Positions 15,878-23,493 of a DNA stretch of 28,044 bases are shown here, piece after piece; within the stretch, counting starts at the first letter, position 1, and every line of letters begins with the position of its first letter. This DNA is from CAYFSC01 sp964345695 (GTDB taxonomy: Bacteria; Bacteroidota; Rhodothermia; Rhodothermales; Salinibacteraceae). Location of the stretch: contig CAYFSC010000017.1 in assembly GCA_964345695.1 (NCBI GenBank), positions 1-28,044 on the forward strand. Direction: 5' to 3'. Position numbers and translations under genes: made by a program. The notes under the pieces are model-generated. The model did not search any database and was not told the DNA's origin. It saw nothing but the letters and a program-made list of their open reading frames with translations.

Positions 15878-17458
15878 CTATTGGCCAGTGTCTTTCGCGC
15901 CGAATCCGCCGCCGCCCGGCGTTTCGATGCGAAGCTGACTGCCCTCGGGCAGGCGTCGTGAAAAGTGGGCGGGCAGGATCTCTTCGGAACCGTCCGGCCG
16001 AACGAGCCGATTGCGCCCGGGCGCGCCCGGAGCGCCGCCGTTGCGTCCGTACGGTCCCTGTGCGCGCCGGGTGCTGAACATCGTGACGGTGGCCGGCACC
16101 TGCAGGTGGTAGCAGCGCACGAGCCCGTCTCCACCGCGGTAGCGCCCGTCTCCGCCGCTGTCCTCCCGCAGGCGATACGTCGTGATGCGGAACGGGTACG
16201 TCTGCTCCAGCGCCTCGACGGGGGTGTTGAGCGTATTTGTCATGTGCACGTGCACGCCGCTGAGGCCGTCTCCGTCCGGCGCCGCGCCCATGCCCCCGCC
16301 GATCGTTTCGTAGTAGGCGAAGGGCGTGCCGTCGGGCCGCGTGCCGCCGATGGTGAGATTGTTCATCGTGCCTTGTCCGGCGGCGGGCACCTGCTTGGGA
16401 CGGACCTGGGCCAGAGCGCCGAAGACCACGTCGACGATGCGCTGCGACGTTTCGACGTTGCCGCCGGCGACGGCGTGGGGAGGATGTGCGTTCACGAGGC
16501 ACCCCTCGGGAGCCGTGACGGTGATGGGGGCGAAGCAGCCCGCGTTCACCGGGATGTCGGCGCCAACAAGACAGCGCACGACGTAGTCGCACGCCGAGGT
16601 CGTGATGGGCAGCACCGCGTTCAGGGCGCCGTCGACGGCGTCGTCCGTTCCGGCGAAGTCGAACGTCACGGTCTCGCCGTCAACAGTAGCGGTGGTGCGG
16701 ATCGTTGCTTCCGTTTCATCCTCAAGCTCCAGCGTGTCTTCGAAAGCGTAGGTGCCATCGGGCCAGCCCGAGAGCGCAGCGCGTGTGCGGCGCTCACTGT
16801 ACGCCTGCAGGTGCTGGGCGTACGTCGTGAGTTCGTCGGCTCCGTGGACCTTGGCAAGGTCCTGAAGCCGCTGTTCGCCGACGGAGTGCGCGGCACGTTG
16901 CGCGGCGAGATCGCCCCGCCGCTCGTCGGGGGTGCGGACGTTTCGGAGCAGCATCCGCAGCAGATCGTCGTTACGTGTGCCTTCCGCGAACAGCTTCACC
17001 GGGGGGATAATCAGGCCTTCCTGCACGAGCTCGGTGGCCAGCGGGAGCGAGCCCGGCGTCATGCCGCCCACGTCGGCGTGGTGCGCGCGGCTGGCAACGA
17101 AAAACGTCGGGGCGTCACTGCCGTCCACAAAGACCGGCGAGATCATCGTCACGTCCGGCAGATGGGTGCCGCCTTCGTAGGGGTCGTTGAGCACGATGAT
17201 GTCGCCGGGCGCCCACGTGCCGATGGCGTCGAGCGCCGCGGCGACACTGGCGGGCATGGCGCCGAGGTGCACGGGGATGTGGGCCGCTTGCGCCACCATC
17301 TGCCCGTTGCCGTCGAACACGGCGCACGAGAAGTCGAGTCGCTCTTTGATGTTGGGCGAGTAGCTCGTCCGCTGCAGCGTAGCTCCCATCTCTTCGGCCA
17401 CGCCCTCATAGCGGTGGCGGTACAGCTCCAGAAGGATGGGGTCAGCAGGGGCAGACAT
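15878..17458 (-). CDS. hydantoinase B/oxoprolinase family protein (HyuB)
   Basis: A 526-residue protein with the HyuB layout: LELYRHRYEGVAEEMGATLQ, RTSYSPNIKERLDFSCA, VLNDPYEGGTHLPDVTMISP, RAHHADVGG, and at the end the glycine-rich TPGGGGFG. HyuB proteins act with a HyuA partner in ATP-dependent opening of hydantoin or 5-oxoproline rings, or in acetophenone-type carboxylases. No hyuA gene is adjacent on either side, so the partner is elsewhere or the window lacks it. It follows the lysC-lysA fusion on the opposite side by 71 nt (it is upstream of that gene's stop codon on the same strand). Substrate is not predictable; glutathione-cycle 5-oxoproline is the commonest role. Confidence 0.9.
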   Translation of the reverse strand: MSAPADPILLELYRHRYEGVAEEMGATLQRTSYSPNIKERLDFSCAVFDGNGQMVAQAAHIPVHLGAMPASVAAALDAIGTWAPGDIIVLNDPYEGGTHLPDVTMISPVFVDGSDAPTFFVASRAHHADVGGMTPGSLPLATELVQEGLIIPPVKLFAEGTRNDDLLRMLLRNVRTPDERRGDLAAQRAAHSVGEQRLQDLAKVHGADELTTYAQHLQAYSERRTRAALSGWPDGTYAFEDTLELEDETEATIRTTATVDGETVTFDFAGTDDAVDGALNAVLPITTSACDYVVRCLVGADIPVNAGCFAPITVTAPEGCLVNAHPPHAVAGGNVETSQRIVDVVFGALAQVRPKQVPAAGQGTMNNLTIGGTRPDGTPFAYYETIGGGMGAAPDGDGLSGVHVHMTNTLNTPVEALEQTYPFRITTYRLREDSGGDGRYRGGDGLVRCYHLQVPATVTMFSTRRAQGPYGRNGGAPGAPGRNRLVRPDGSEEILPAHFSRRLPEGSQLRIETPGGGGFGAKDTGQ

Positions 17459-17529
17459 GGGCGTTCAGGGGTGGGCGTTGTGTGTTCCGGCTTGGGTGTG
17501 TTTCGACGCAACCACGCGTCCGCCATGCA

Positions 17530-20124
17530 TCACGTCCTGCGCCGCCCCGCCTCCAGAACCCCCTCCTCGGCGGGCGGGCGCAGGTTGTAGCGGTTGCTCA
17601 TGCTGGCGCCGTAGGCTCCGGCGGTCGCGACCAGAAGGACGTCGCCGACTTCACAGGGCGGGAGGCGACGGCTGTGGCCGAGAACGTCGCCCGTCTCGCA
17701 GATCGGCCCGACCACCTCGGCGGTGATGTCGGGGGTGGCACCGAGGCGCGTAAGGTTCACGATCTCGTGATACGCGCCGTAGAGCGACGGACGAAGCAGG
17801 CTGTTCATGCCCGTGTCGAGCCCGACGTAGCGCACCTCCCCTTTCGTCTTCGTCTGCGTGACGCGCGCGAGCAGGACGCCCGCGTCGGCCACGAGGTAGC
17901 GACCCGGTTCCATCCACAGGTCGAGACCGGGCGGCTTTGCGTCGGTGAGGCGGTCGGCGAGGGCGTCGAGGTCGAGCGGCGCGGCGTTGGGACGATCCGG
18001 CACGCCGAGTCCCCCACCCACATTGAGCGTCTGTACGTCCGGGAAGTCCGCCGCCAGGGACGCGAGGAACTGCGCGATGTCGGGCCACGCGTCGACGTCG
18101 GTGATGCCGCTCCCGGCGTGCACGTGCAGACCGACGATGCGGGTGCCGGCCCGGTCGGCGGCCTCCCGGAGGCGCGGCAGGTCGTCCGGTACGACTCCGA
18201 ATTTGGACTGAGCGCCCGCCGTGCGAACGTGACGATGGTGCCCGTGTCCGCGCCCCGGATCGACGCGCACGAACAGATCCTGGCCGGCAAAGGCTTCGGG
18301 GTGTGTGGCGAGAGGTTGGACGTTATCGAGCGTCACGTGGACGCCGCGCTCGAAGGCGGCGGTGTATTCGTCGACCGCGGCAAAGTTGGGTTGGAAGAGA
18401 ACACGGTGCGGGTCGAGATTCGGAACCACCTCGAAGACGCGCTCGACCTCGCCGGGCGAGACGCACTCAAAGTGGAGGCCCTCGTCGTCGAGGACGCGCA
18501 GGACCTCCGGGTGCGGGTTGGCCTTTACGGCGTAGAACACGCGATCCAGCGGCGCGATCGAGTGCACGCGCTGTGCCTTCTCGCGCAGCCGCGCCTCGTC
18601 GTAGACGTAGCGGGGCGACTGCTCGTCGGCGAGGCGCAGCAGGTCTGGCCGGCGCCGTTGCCACCAGGCGTCGCGCTCCGCCGCGGCCTCCGGTGCCTCA
18701 TCGAACAGCTCTTGCCAGCTCGGGCCGAAGGTGCCGTCCGCCGAACGGGTGGCGAAGAACTGCGCGTGCAGCTGCCGCACGAGGCGCGGGGCCTGCTCCT
18801 CGTCGACCACAAAGCTGAGGTTGAGGTCCGAGGCCGCCTGCGAGACGAGATGCACCTTGTGCTCGTCGAAGACCTCCAGCGCGGGGCCGAGCTCGTGCAG
18901 CAGTGACCGGATGTGCCGCCCGACGAGGCTGACGACGGCCACCGGCTCGATGACGCGCGCGTCGCAGTACGCGTTCAGGTCGTGCAACAGCCGGTCGATG
19001 ACATCCGGATTGAGCGCGTTGGCGACCGGGTCGAGGGTGACGGTGACGTTCGCCTCCGAGGTTGCCACAAGGTCGACCGACAGCCCGTGGTGCTTGAACA
19101 CCTGGAAGACGTCGGCCAGAAAGCCCACCTGCTGCCACATCCCGAGCGTGTCCATTGACACGGCCGTGATACCGGTTTTCGACGAGATGGCCTTCACCTG
19201 CGGCCCGGCGTCCGGCACGTCGTCGGACACGGCGGTGCCGTCCATCGTCGGCGCGTCGGTGCTGCGGACGTGCAGCGGGATGTGGTGCCGCCGCACGGGG
19301 TCGAGGCACCGCGGATGAAGCACTTTCCCGCCCATCGTGGCGATCTCCTGGGCCTCGTCGTAGGAGAGCTGCTTCAGGAGCCGCGCCGACGGGATATCGC
19401 GGGGGTTCGCCGTGAAGAGGCCCGGCACGTCCGTCCAGATCTCCAGCCGCGCGGCGTCGAGCTTGGCCGCGAAGTAGGCCGCGGATGTGTCCGAGCCGCC
19501 ACGCCCGAGTAGCACGGTTTCATCGAGCGCGTTGCCCGCGATGAAGCCCTGCGTGAGGTGCACGTCGGCGCCGTCGTCGGCCAGGTGCTGCTGCAGGATG
19601 CGATCCGGATAGGCGGTGCAGGTGGCCGACAGGTAGCGGCGCTGCGGCGAGAGGCTCGCCTCATCTTGGGAACGCAGGAACTCGCGGGCATCGAGCCAGC
19701 GCGCGTTCAGGTCCTGTTCCTGGAGAAACGCCGCGCCGAGCCGTGTGGACAGCAGTTCGCCGTAGGCCATGACGGCGGCGCGCAGCCGCGGCGAAAGCAC
19801 GTTGGCCTCCGACACGGCCCGCACTCGGTCGGCGAGGCGGCGGAACGGAACGTCAAGCATGTCGGGCGCCACGCCGAGGTCGCGGGCCAGCGCGTCGTGC
19901 CGCTCGCGGAGGGCCTCCAACGTCGCGCTCGGGTCGCCGTCGCGTGCCTCCACCAGCAGGGCCTCCAACTGGTCGGAGACGCCGCTCAGGGCCGAGCAGA
20001 CGAGAAACGGGCGAACGCCGTCGCCGCGGTGGGTGCGAACGACGCTGGCGATGGTCTCCCAGCGGCTACGCGTCGACACGCTCGTGCCGCCGAACTTGCA
20101 GACAATCCAGAAGGGATCAGACAT
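17530..20124 (-). CDS. bifunctional aspartate kinase / diaminopimelate decarboxylase
   Basis: An 864-residue fusion of the first and last enzymes of the DAP-lysine pathway. Residues 1-300 are aspartokinase (KFGGTSVS at 10-17, GRGGSDTSA, WTDVPGLFTANPR). Two ACT-type regulatory regions at about 310-460 (AISSKTGITAVSM, SEANVTVTLDP, VVSLVGRHI) are where lysine feedback would act. Residues about 490-860 are a PLP-dependent decarboxylase: K534 in FYAVKANPH binds PLP, then HVHAGSGI, NVGGGLGVP, EPGRYLVADAG, CETGD and AGAYGASMSNRYN. Such fusions are known in Xanthomonas and Xylella. Both halves look intact. The product meso-DAP feeds peptidoglycan as well as lysine. ATG 20124 precedes the kinase motif directly. 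Confidence 0.95.
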   Translation of the reverse strand: MSDPFWIVCKFGGTSVSTRSRWETIASVVRTHRGDGVRPFLVCSALSGVSDQLEALLVEARDGDPSATLEALRERHDALARDLGVAPDMLDVPFRRLADRVRAVSEANVLSPRLRAAVMAYGELLSTRLGAAFLQEQDLNARWLDAREFLRSQDEASLSPQRRYLSATCTAYPDRILQQHLADDGADVHLTQGFIAGNALDETVLLGRGGSDTSAAYFAAKLDAARLEIWTDVPGLFTANPRDIPSARLLKQLSYDEAQEIATMGGKVLHPRCLDPVRRHHIPLHVRSTDAPTMDGTAVSDDVPDAGPQVKAISSKTGITAVSMDTLGMWQQVGFLADVFQVFKHHGLSVDLVATSEANVTVTLDPVANALNPDVIDRLLHDLNAYCDARVIEPVAVVSLVGRHIRSLLHELGPALEVFDEHKVHLVSQAASDLNLSFVVDEEQAPRLVRQLHAQFFATRSADGTFGPSWQELFDEAPEAAAERDAWWQRRRPDLLRLADEQSPRYVYDEARLREKAQRVHSIAPLDRVFYAVKANPHPEVLRVLDDEGLHFECVSPGEVERVFEVVPNLDPHRVLFQPNFAAVDEYTAAFERGVHVTLDNVQPLATHPEAFAGQDLFVRVDPGRGHGHHRHVRTAGAQSKFGVVPDDLPRLREAADRAGTRIVGLHVHAGSGITDVDAWPDIAQFLASLAADFPDVQTLNVGGGLGVPDRPNAAPLDLDALADRLTDAKPPGLDLWMEPGRYLVADAGVLLARVTQTKTKGEVRYVGLDTGMNSLLRPSLYGAYHEIVNLTRLGATPDITAEVVGPICETGDVLGHSRRLPPCEVGDVLLVATAGAYGASMSNRYNLRPPAEEGVLEAGRRRT

Positions 20125-20446
20125 GAGTGGGGAGGTCGGGAGCAGAGGCTACACGGCGCCTGTGTACCGACGATCCGCCGAGTGGGTTCAGCCTTTCGCG
20201 GCGGCGTCTGGACCGGCTGGTCAAACAGCCGACGGCAAAGTGCGTCCCGTTCGTGGCACGGTGCGGGAGAGGCCGTCGGGCCGCATGATCAGGGCATACG
20301 CGGTCGGAGCCGTCTCGGCTCTTTGGCTCCGTAAGATGTTCGAGCGTGTCCGCGTCCGTACAAATGGCGAGGGGGACGACCCACGTGGTGTCTTTCGCCG
20401 AAGCCCACATGCGCGCTGCACTCCGACGGACAACCACCACCGAGCC
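20125..20446. other. divergent intergenic region, lysC-lysA / secreted protein
   Basis: A 322-nt stretch with no convincing gene. It must hold promoters for both divergent genes, but no clear promoter was recognised. A perfect hairpin GAGCCG-tct-CGGCTC (20307-20321), followed on the plus strand by TTTGG, lies about 185 nt upstream of the fusion gene. It does not carry the conserved core of a lysine riboswitch, and no Lys-rich leader peptide was found. Confidence 0.4.
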
Positions 20447-20944
20447 ATGACGACCGACCGACGGATTTCCTCCTTCCATCGCAAGCTGTGGTTCGCCCTT
20501 GCGCTCTTGCTTTCCGCCGCGTTCAGCCTCCAGGTTGCGACGGCACAGTCCGTGGGCGACTCCGACCCCGCGTCGTCTGCAATCGTATCCGGTGAACGCG
20601 GACAGGACGACCGCCCCTCTGTCGCCGACGCGAAGTCACCAAACACAGCGGCAAAGGAATACCAGGCCGAGGCAACCAGCACCGCCCGGAGAACCCAGGG
20701 GGAATCGGCCGCCCCGTCGACCCGCGACCGTTCGACGCTTCCTCCCCTGTCGCTGGTGTTTTCCGCCCCGGCGCCCGCCCCTCCACCGGCCTCCCTCTCT
20801 GATGCGATACGGTCGAAGCAGGCGGCCCCCCTCCTCGATGCCTCGCTGAACCGGCAGACGTCGCTGCAGGAACGCCTGTCGCCGAAGGGCACGCTGGACG
20901 ATCCGGACCGCGGACCTAGAGGCATCCTCCTCATGGAGTTTTAG
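20447..20944 (+). CDS. small secreted low-complexity protein
   Basis: A 165-residue protein with a good Sec signal peptide: basic RKLW, hydrophobic FALALLLSAAFSLQVATAQ, likely cut after ATAQ. The mature part is polar and disordered (Ser, Ala, Asp, Pro, with a PAPAPPPASL stretch) and has no recognisable domain. It ends ILLMEF. The gene converges on kamA and their stop codons overlap (TTAG, 20941-20944). I do not recognise a family. Signal peptide and codon use argue it is real. It might be a periplasmic or envelope protein. Confidence 0.55.
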   Translation: MTTDRRISSFHRKLWFALALLLSAAFSLQVATAQSVGDSDPASSAIVSGERGQDDRPSVADAKSPNTAAKEYQAEATSTARRTQGESAAPSTRDRSTLPPLSLVFSAPAPAPPPASLSDAIRSKQAAPLLDASLNRQTSLQERLSPKGTLDDPDRGPRGILLMEF

Positions 20945-22206
20945 TGTCCGGCGGACGGGCTGCACGACGCCCCGGATTTCGGATTCGCCGTCGCAGGGGC
21001 GTTGGCGCGCGCAGAGGCCAGCGGATCGGTCTCTTCCGTCTCGATGGTGTCCGCGTCGTCCGGCATCTCGATCTCGGGCAGGCGGAGCGGCACCTCGACG
21101 TCGTTGGGGACCGGGTTGGGCTCGGCCCAGAGCTGTCCGCTGTAGCTTTCCATCACGACGTGATCGCCCGCCCGACCGCGGACGTAGCTTCGGTTCAGCG
21201 GCACCTTGCCGTGCGGCGTGTCGAGCACGTAGTCCGGGATCGCGAAGCCGGAGGTGCGGCCGCGGAGCTGCCGCAGGATGTGCATGCCCGTCTCGATGGG
21301 CGTGCGCAGGTGCGCCGTGCCGCCGATGAGCTGCGCCTGGTAGAGGTAGTACGGTCGGACGCGCATTCGCACGAGGCCTTCGTTGAGCGCCTTCATCGTC
21401 GCCGCGTCGTCGTTGATGCCGCGCAGCAGCACGGTTTGGTTGCCGACCGGCACGCCCGCCGACTTGAGCCGGTCGATGGCCGCGGCAGCGTCTTCTGTGA
21501 GCTCCTTCGGGTGGTTGAAGTGGGTGTTGATCCAGACGGGATGGTACTGCGCGATCATGTCGCAGAGCGACTCGGTGATGCGGTACGGCAGCTTCACGGG
21601 CATGCGCGTCCCGAACCGGATCAGCTCCACGTGGTCGATGGCGCGCAGGCGGCGCACGATCCACTCCAGGTTGCTCTCATTGAACGTGAGCGGGTCGCCG
21701 CCGGTGAGCAGCACGTCGCGGATCTCGTCGTGCGCGGCGATGTAGTCGATGGCTTCTTGCAGCTCGCCCTTGCGCATGAAGAACTGCGCGTCGCCTACCA
21801 TGCGCTTCCGCAGGCAGTAGCGGCAGTAGATGGCGCACTCGGCCGTCACGCAGAACGCTACGCGGTCCTCGTAGTTGTGCACGAGGTTTTTGACCGGCGA
21901 GTGGGCGACCTCCGCGAGCGGATCGGTCACGCCCACGAGGTCCGGCGCCAGCTCGTCCATCGTGGGCACCACCTGGCGACGGATGGGGCACGACGGGTCG
22001 TCTGGGTCCATCAGGCGCGCGTAATACGGCGTGATGTTCCAGCGGAAGACGTCTGCCGTCTTCTCGATGGCCGCCAATTCATCGTCGGTCGGATCGATCC
22101 ACTCCTGGAGGGCCTCGGCGCTGTGGATGCGGTTCTGCATCTGCCAGCGCCAGTCGTCCCATTTTGGATTGTGGATTGCGGACTGGGGATTGGGCGCGTC
22201 TGCCAT
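20941..22206 (-). CDS. KamA/lysine 2,3-aminomutase family radical SAM, PLP enzyme
   Basis: A 421-residue radical SAM aminomutase. The cluster motif CxxxCxxC is C124-AIY-C128-RY-C131, followed by LTGGDPL, INTHFNHPKE, NQTVLLRGIND and RVRPYYLYQ. PLP should bind K334 in LDTPHGKVPL. Lysine 2,3-aminomutase (LAM) holds the substrate amino group with Asp293 and Asp330; the second is matched by D329, but the first position is Gln292 (YQAQL versus YQCDL), and the Gly-rich loop before the PLP Lys is two residues shorter. So substrate may not be lysine. An acidic tail of about 50 residues follows the catalytic part. The ATG at 22206 is preferred over an in-frame TTG. Codons 6-15 are built from a heptamer array. 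If lysine is the substrate, beta-lysine osmolytes come to mind, but no acetyltransferase gene is present. Confidence 0.9.
   Translation of the reverse strand: MADAPNPQSAIHNPKWDDWRWQMQNRIHSAEALQEWIDPTDDELAAIEKTADVFRWNITPYYARLMDPDDPSCPIRRQVVPTMDELAPDLVGVTDPLAEVAHSPVKNLVHNYEDRVAFCVTAECAIYCRYCLRKRMVGDAQFFMRKGELQEAIDYIAAHDEIRDVLLTGGDPLTFNESNLEWIVRRLRAIDHVELIRFGTRMPVKLPYRITESLCDMIAQYHPVWINTHFNHPKELTEDAAAAIDRLKSAGVPVGNQTVLLRGINDDAATMKALNEGLVRMRVRPYYLYQAQLIGGTAHLRTPIETGMHILRQLRGRTSGFAIPDYVLDTPHGKVPLNRSYVRGRAGDHVVMESYSGQLWAEPNPVPNDVEVPLRLPEIEMPDDADTIETEETDPLASARANAPATANPKSGASCSPSAGH
22164..22191. repeat. heptamer array inside the kamA-like N-terminal codons
   Basis: TTGGATT, GTGGATT, GCGGACT, GGGGATT run without gaps and encode NPQSAIHNP on the minus strand. 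TTGTGGATTG here matches the reverse complement of units in the array at 22309 (TTGTGGGTTG) at nine of ten bases, so the two form facing arms around the start codon. Confidence 0.65.
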
Positions 22207-22308
22207 GGACGGCAATTCGGGGGCGATCAGGAAGCGGAGCGAGGTCCTTTACACGTTCGCCCAGCTGGAATCGTTGCCAGACCCGAGCGCACCCTGCCTC
22301 CCCCGTTG

Positions 22309-22413
22309 CGCACTACGCATCACGCATTACGAATCACGCCCAACCCACAACGCCCAACGTTCAACACCGAACGCGCAACGTTCAACGCCCAACCCACAAC
22401 CCGCCAGGCATCA
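22309..22413. repeat. fifteen-unit degenerate heptamer array
   Basis: Fifteen 7-mers in strict register, starting CGCACTA, CGCATCA, CGCATTA, CGAATCA, CGCCCAA, CCCACAA, CGCCCAA, CGTTCAA, CACCGAA, CGCGCAA, CGTTCAA, CGCCCAA, CCCACAA, CCCGCCA, GGCATCA. Consensus CGCNCAA with drift from CGCATCA. The last unit contains the stop codon of the TIM-barrel gene. The other side is the leader of the kamA-like gene. Confidence 0.85.
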
Positions 22414-23385
22414 CGCGTACTCGCCACGGAGCGTCTCGCGCACGTCCATGAGGAGTTGCTTCGTCGCGCGGATGCCCTCGCGCTCGCCGAGGCCTTCGCT
22501 GCCCTCATACTCGATGCCCACGTAGCCCCGGTAGCCCCCGTCGAGAACGATCCGCATCATGCGCTCGAAGTCAATGTTCACCTCCTGGCCCTGGTCGTTG
22601 AAGTTCAGCGCCTTGGCGCTGACAGCCTTGGCGTGCGGCATGAGCTCCCGGACGCCCTTGTAGCGGTCGTACATTTCGCCCTCGCGGATCTGGAAGTTGC
22701 CGAAGTCCGGCAGCGTCCCGCAGCGATCGTGATCGACCTGCTCCATGACGCCAGCGAGCCACTCGCCGTTGGACGAGAGGCCGCCGTGGTTCTCCACGAG
22801 CACGTTGATATCCTGCGGGGCGGCATACTCGGTGAGGCTGCGGAGCCCGTCGGCCGCGCGTTGCATCTGGTCTTCGTAGCTGCCTTCGCCCTCGGTCGCA
22901 GCGTTGACGCGGATGGAGTGGCAGCCAAGGAAGTTGGCCGCATCCACCCATTTGTGGTGATTCTCGACGGCCTGCTGTCGCTGTTCGGCATCCGGGTGAC
23001 CCAGGGCCCCTTCGCCGTCGCACATGATAAGCAGGCTCCGCACGCCGTGGTCCTCCGCCCGCTGCTTCATTTGCTGCAGGTACTGCTGGTCGGTCCCCTT
23101 GTCCATAAAGAACTGGTTCACGTACTCGACGGCGTCGATGCCGAAGTCTTCTCGTGCCGTGCGCGCAAAGTCGAGGTTGTCGAGGTCGCCCTCGAACAGG
23201 GCCCGATGCAGGGACCACTGGGCCAGTGAGATTCTGTAGATCGGCGCTGCGGAAGCGCTGCTCGCGTCGGATGACGATGCGGCGGACCCGTCGTCGGGCG
23301 AAGAGCATCCCCACATCGGAAGGGCGGTGCCCAACGTGAGCGCGGCCGTTGTCTTCAGGAACGTGCGGCGGTTCGATCTCGGCAT
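22411..23385 (-). CDS. Tat-exported sugar phosphate isomerase/epimerase-like TIM barrel protein
   Basis: A 324-residue protein. The N-terminus NRRTFLKTTAALTLG is a twin-arginine signal, and a Cys at residue 27 (MWGCSS) could be a lipid-attachment site, though its lipobox is not canonical. A Ser/Ala/Asp linker follows. The mature part (YRISLAQWSLHRALFEG..., IDAVEYVNQFF, LLIMCDGEGALG, INVLVENHGGLSSNG, GTLPDFGNFQI, YVGIEYEGSEGLGE) is a xylose-isomerase-like TIM barrel with acidic and His metal ligands. Such exported proteins in Bacteroidota are associated with sugar degradation; the substrate is unknown. It lies upstream of kamA on the same strand, separated by the heptamer arrays. Confidence 0.88.
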   Translation of the reverse strand: MPRSNRRTFLKTTAALTLGTALPMWGCSSPDDGSAASSSDASSASAAPIYRISLAQWSLHRALFEGDLDNLDFARTAREDFGIDAVEYVNQFFMDKGTDQQYLQQMKQRAEDHGVRSLLIMCDGEGALGHPDAEQRQQAVENHHKWVDAANFLGCHSIRVNAATEGEGSYEDQMQRAADGLRSLTEYAAPQDINVLVENHGGLSSNGEWLAGVMEQVDHDRCGTLPDFGNFQIREGEMYDRYKGVRELMPHAKAVSAKALNFNDQGQEVNIDFERMMRIVLDGGYRGYVGIEYEGSEGLGEREGIRATKQLLMDVRETLRGEYA

Positions 23386-23493
23386 GATGACGGGGTGGGG
23401 ATTAAGACGCAGGGAATGAGCGATGCGGGGACAAGATGCGACACACCGTCCGACAACGCAAGCGCTTCCGGGGCGCCCAGCGCAGAAACCGCC

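Noticed and set aside
20125..20446. Lysine riboswitch before the lysC-lysA fusion
   Set aside because: A simple hairpin is present, but the conserved lysine-riboswitch core was not found on the minus strand.
22309..22413. CRISPR array
   Set aside because: Units are 7 nt, degenerate and contiguous, with no spacers, and there are no cas genes.
20944..23229. 761-codon plus-strand open frame
   Set aside because: Antisense to both the KamA-like and TIM-barrel genes, which have clear motifs on the minus strand.
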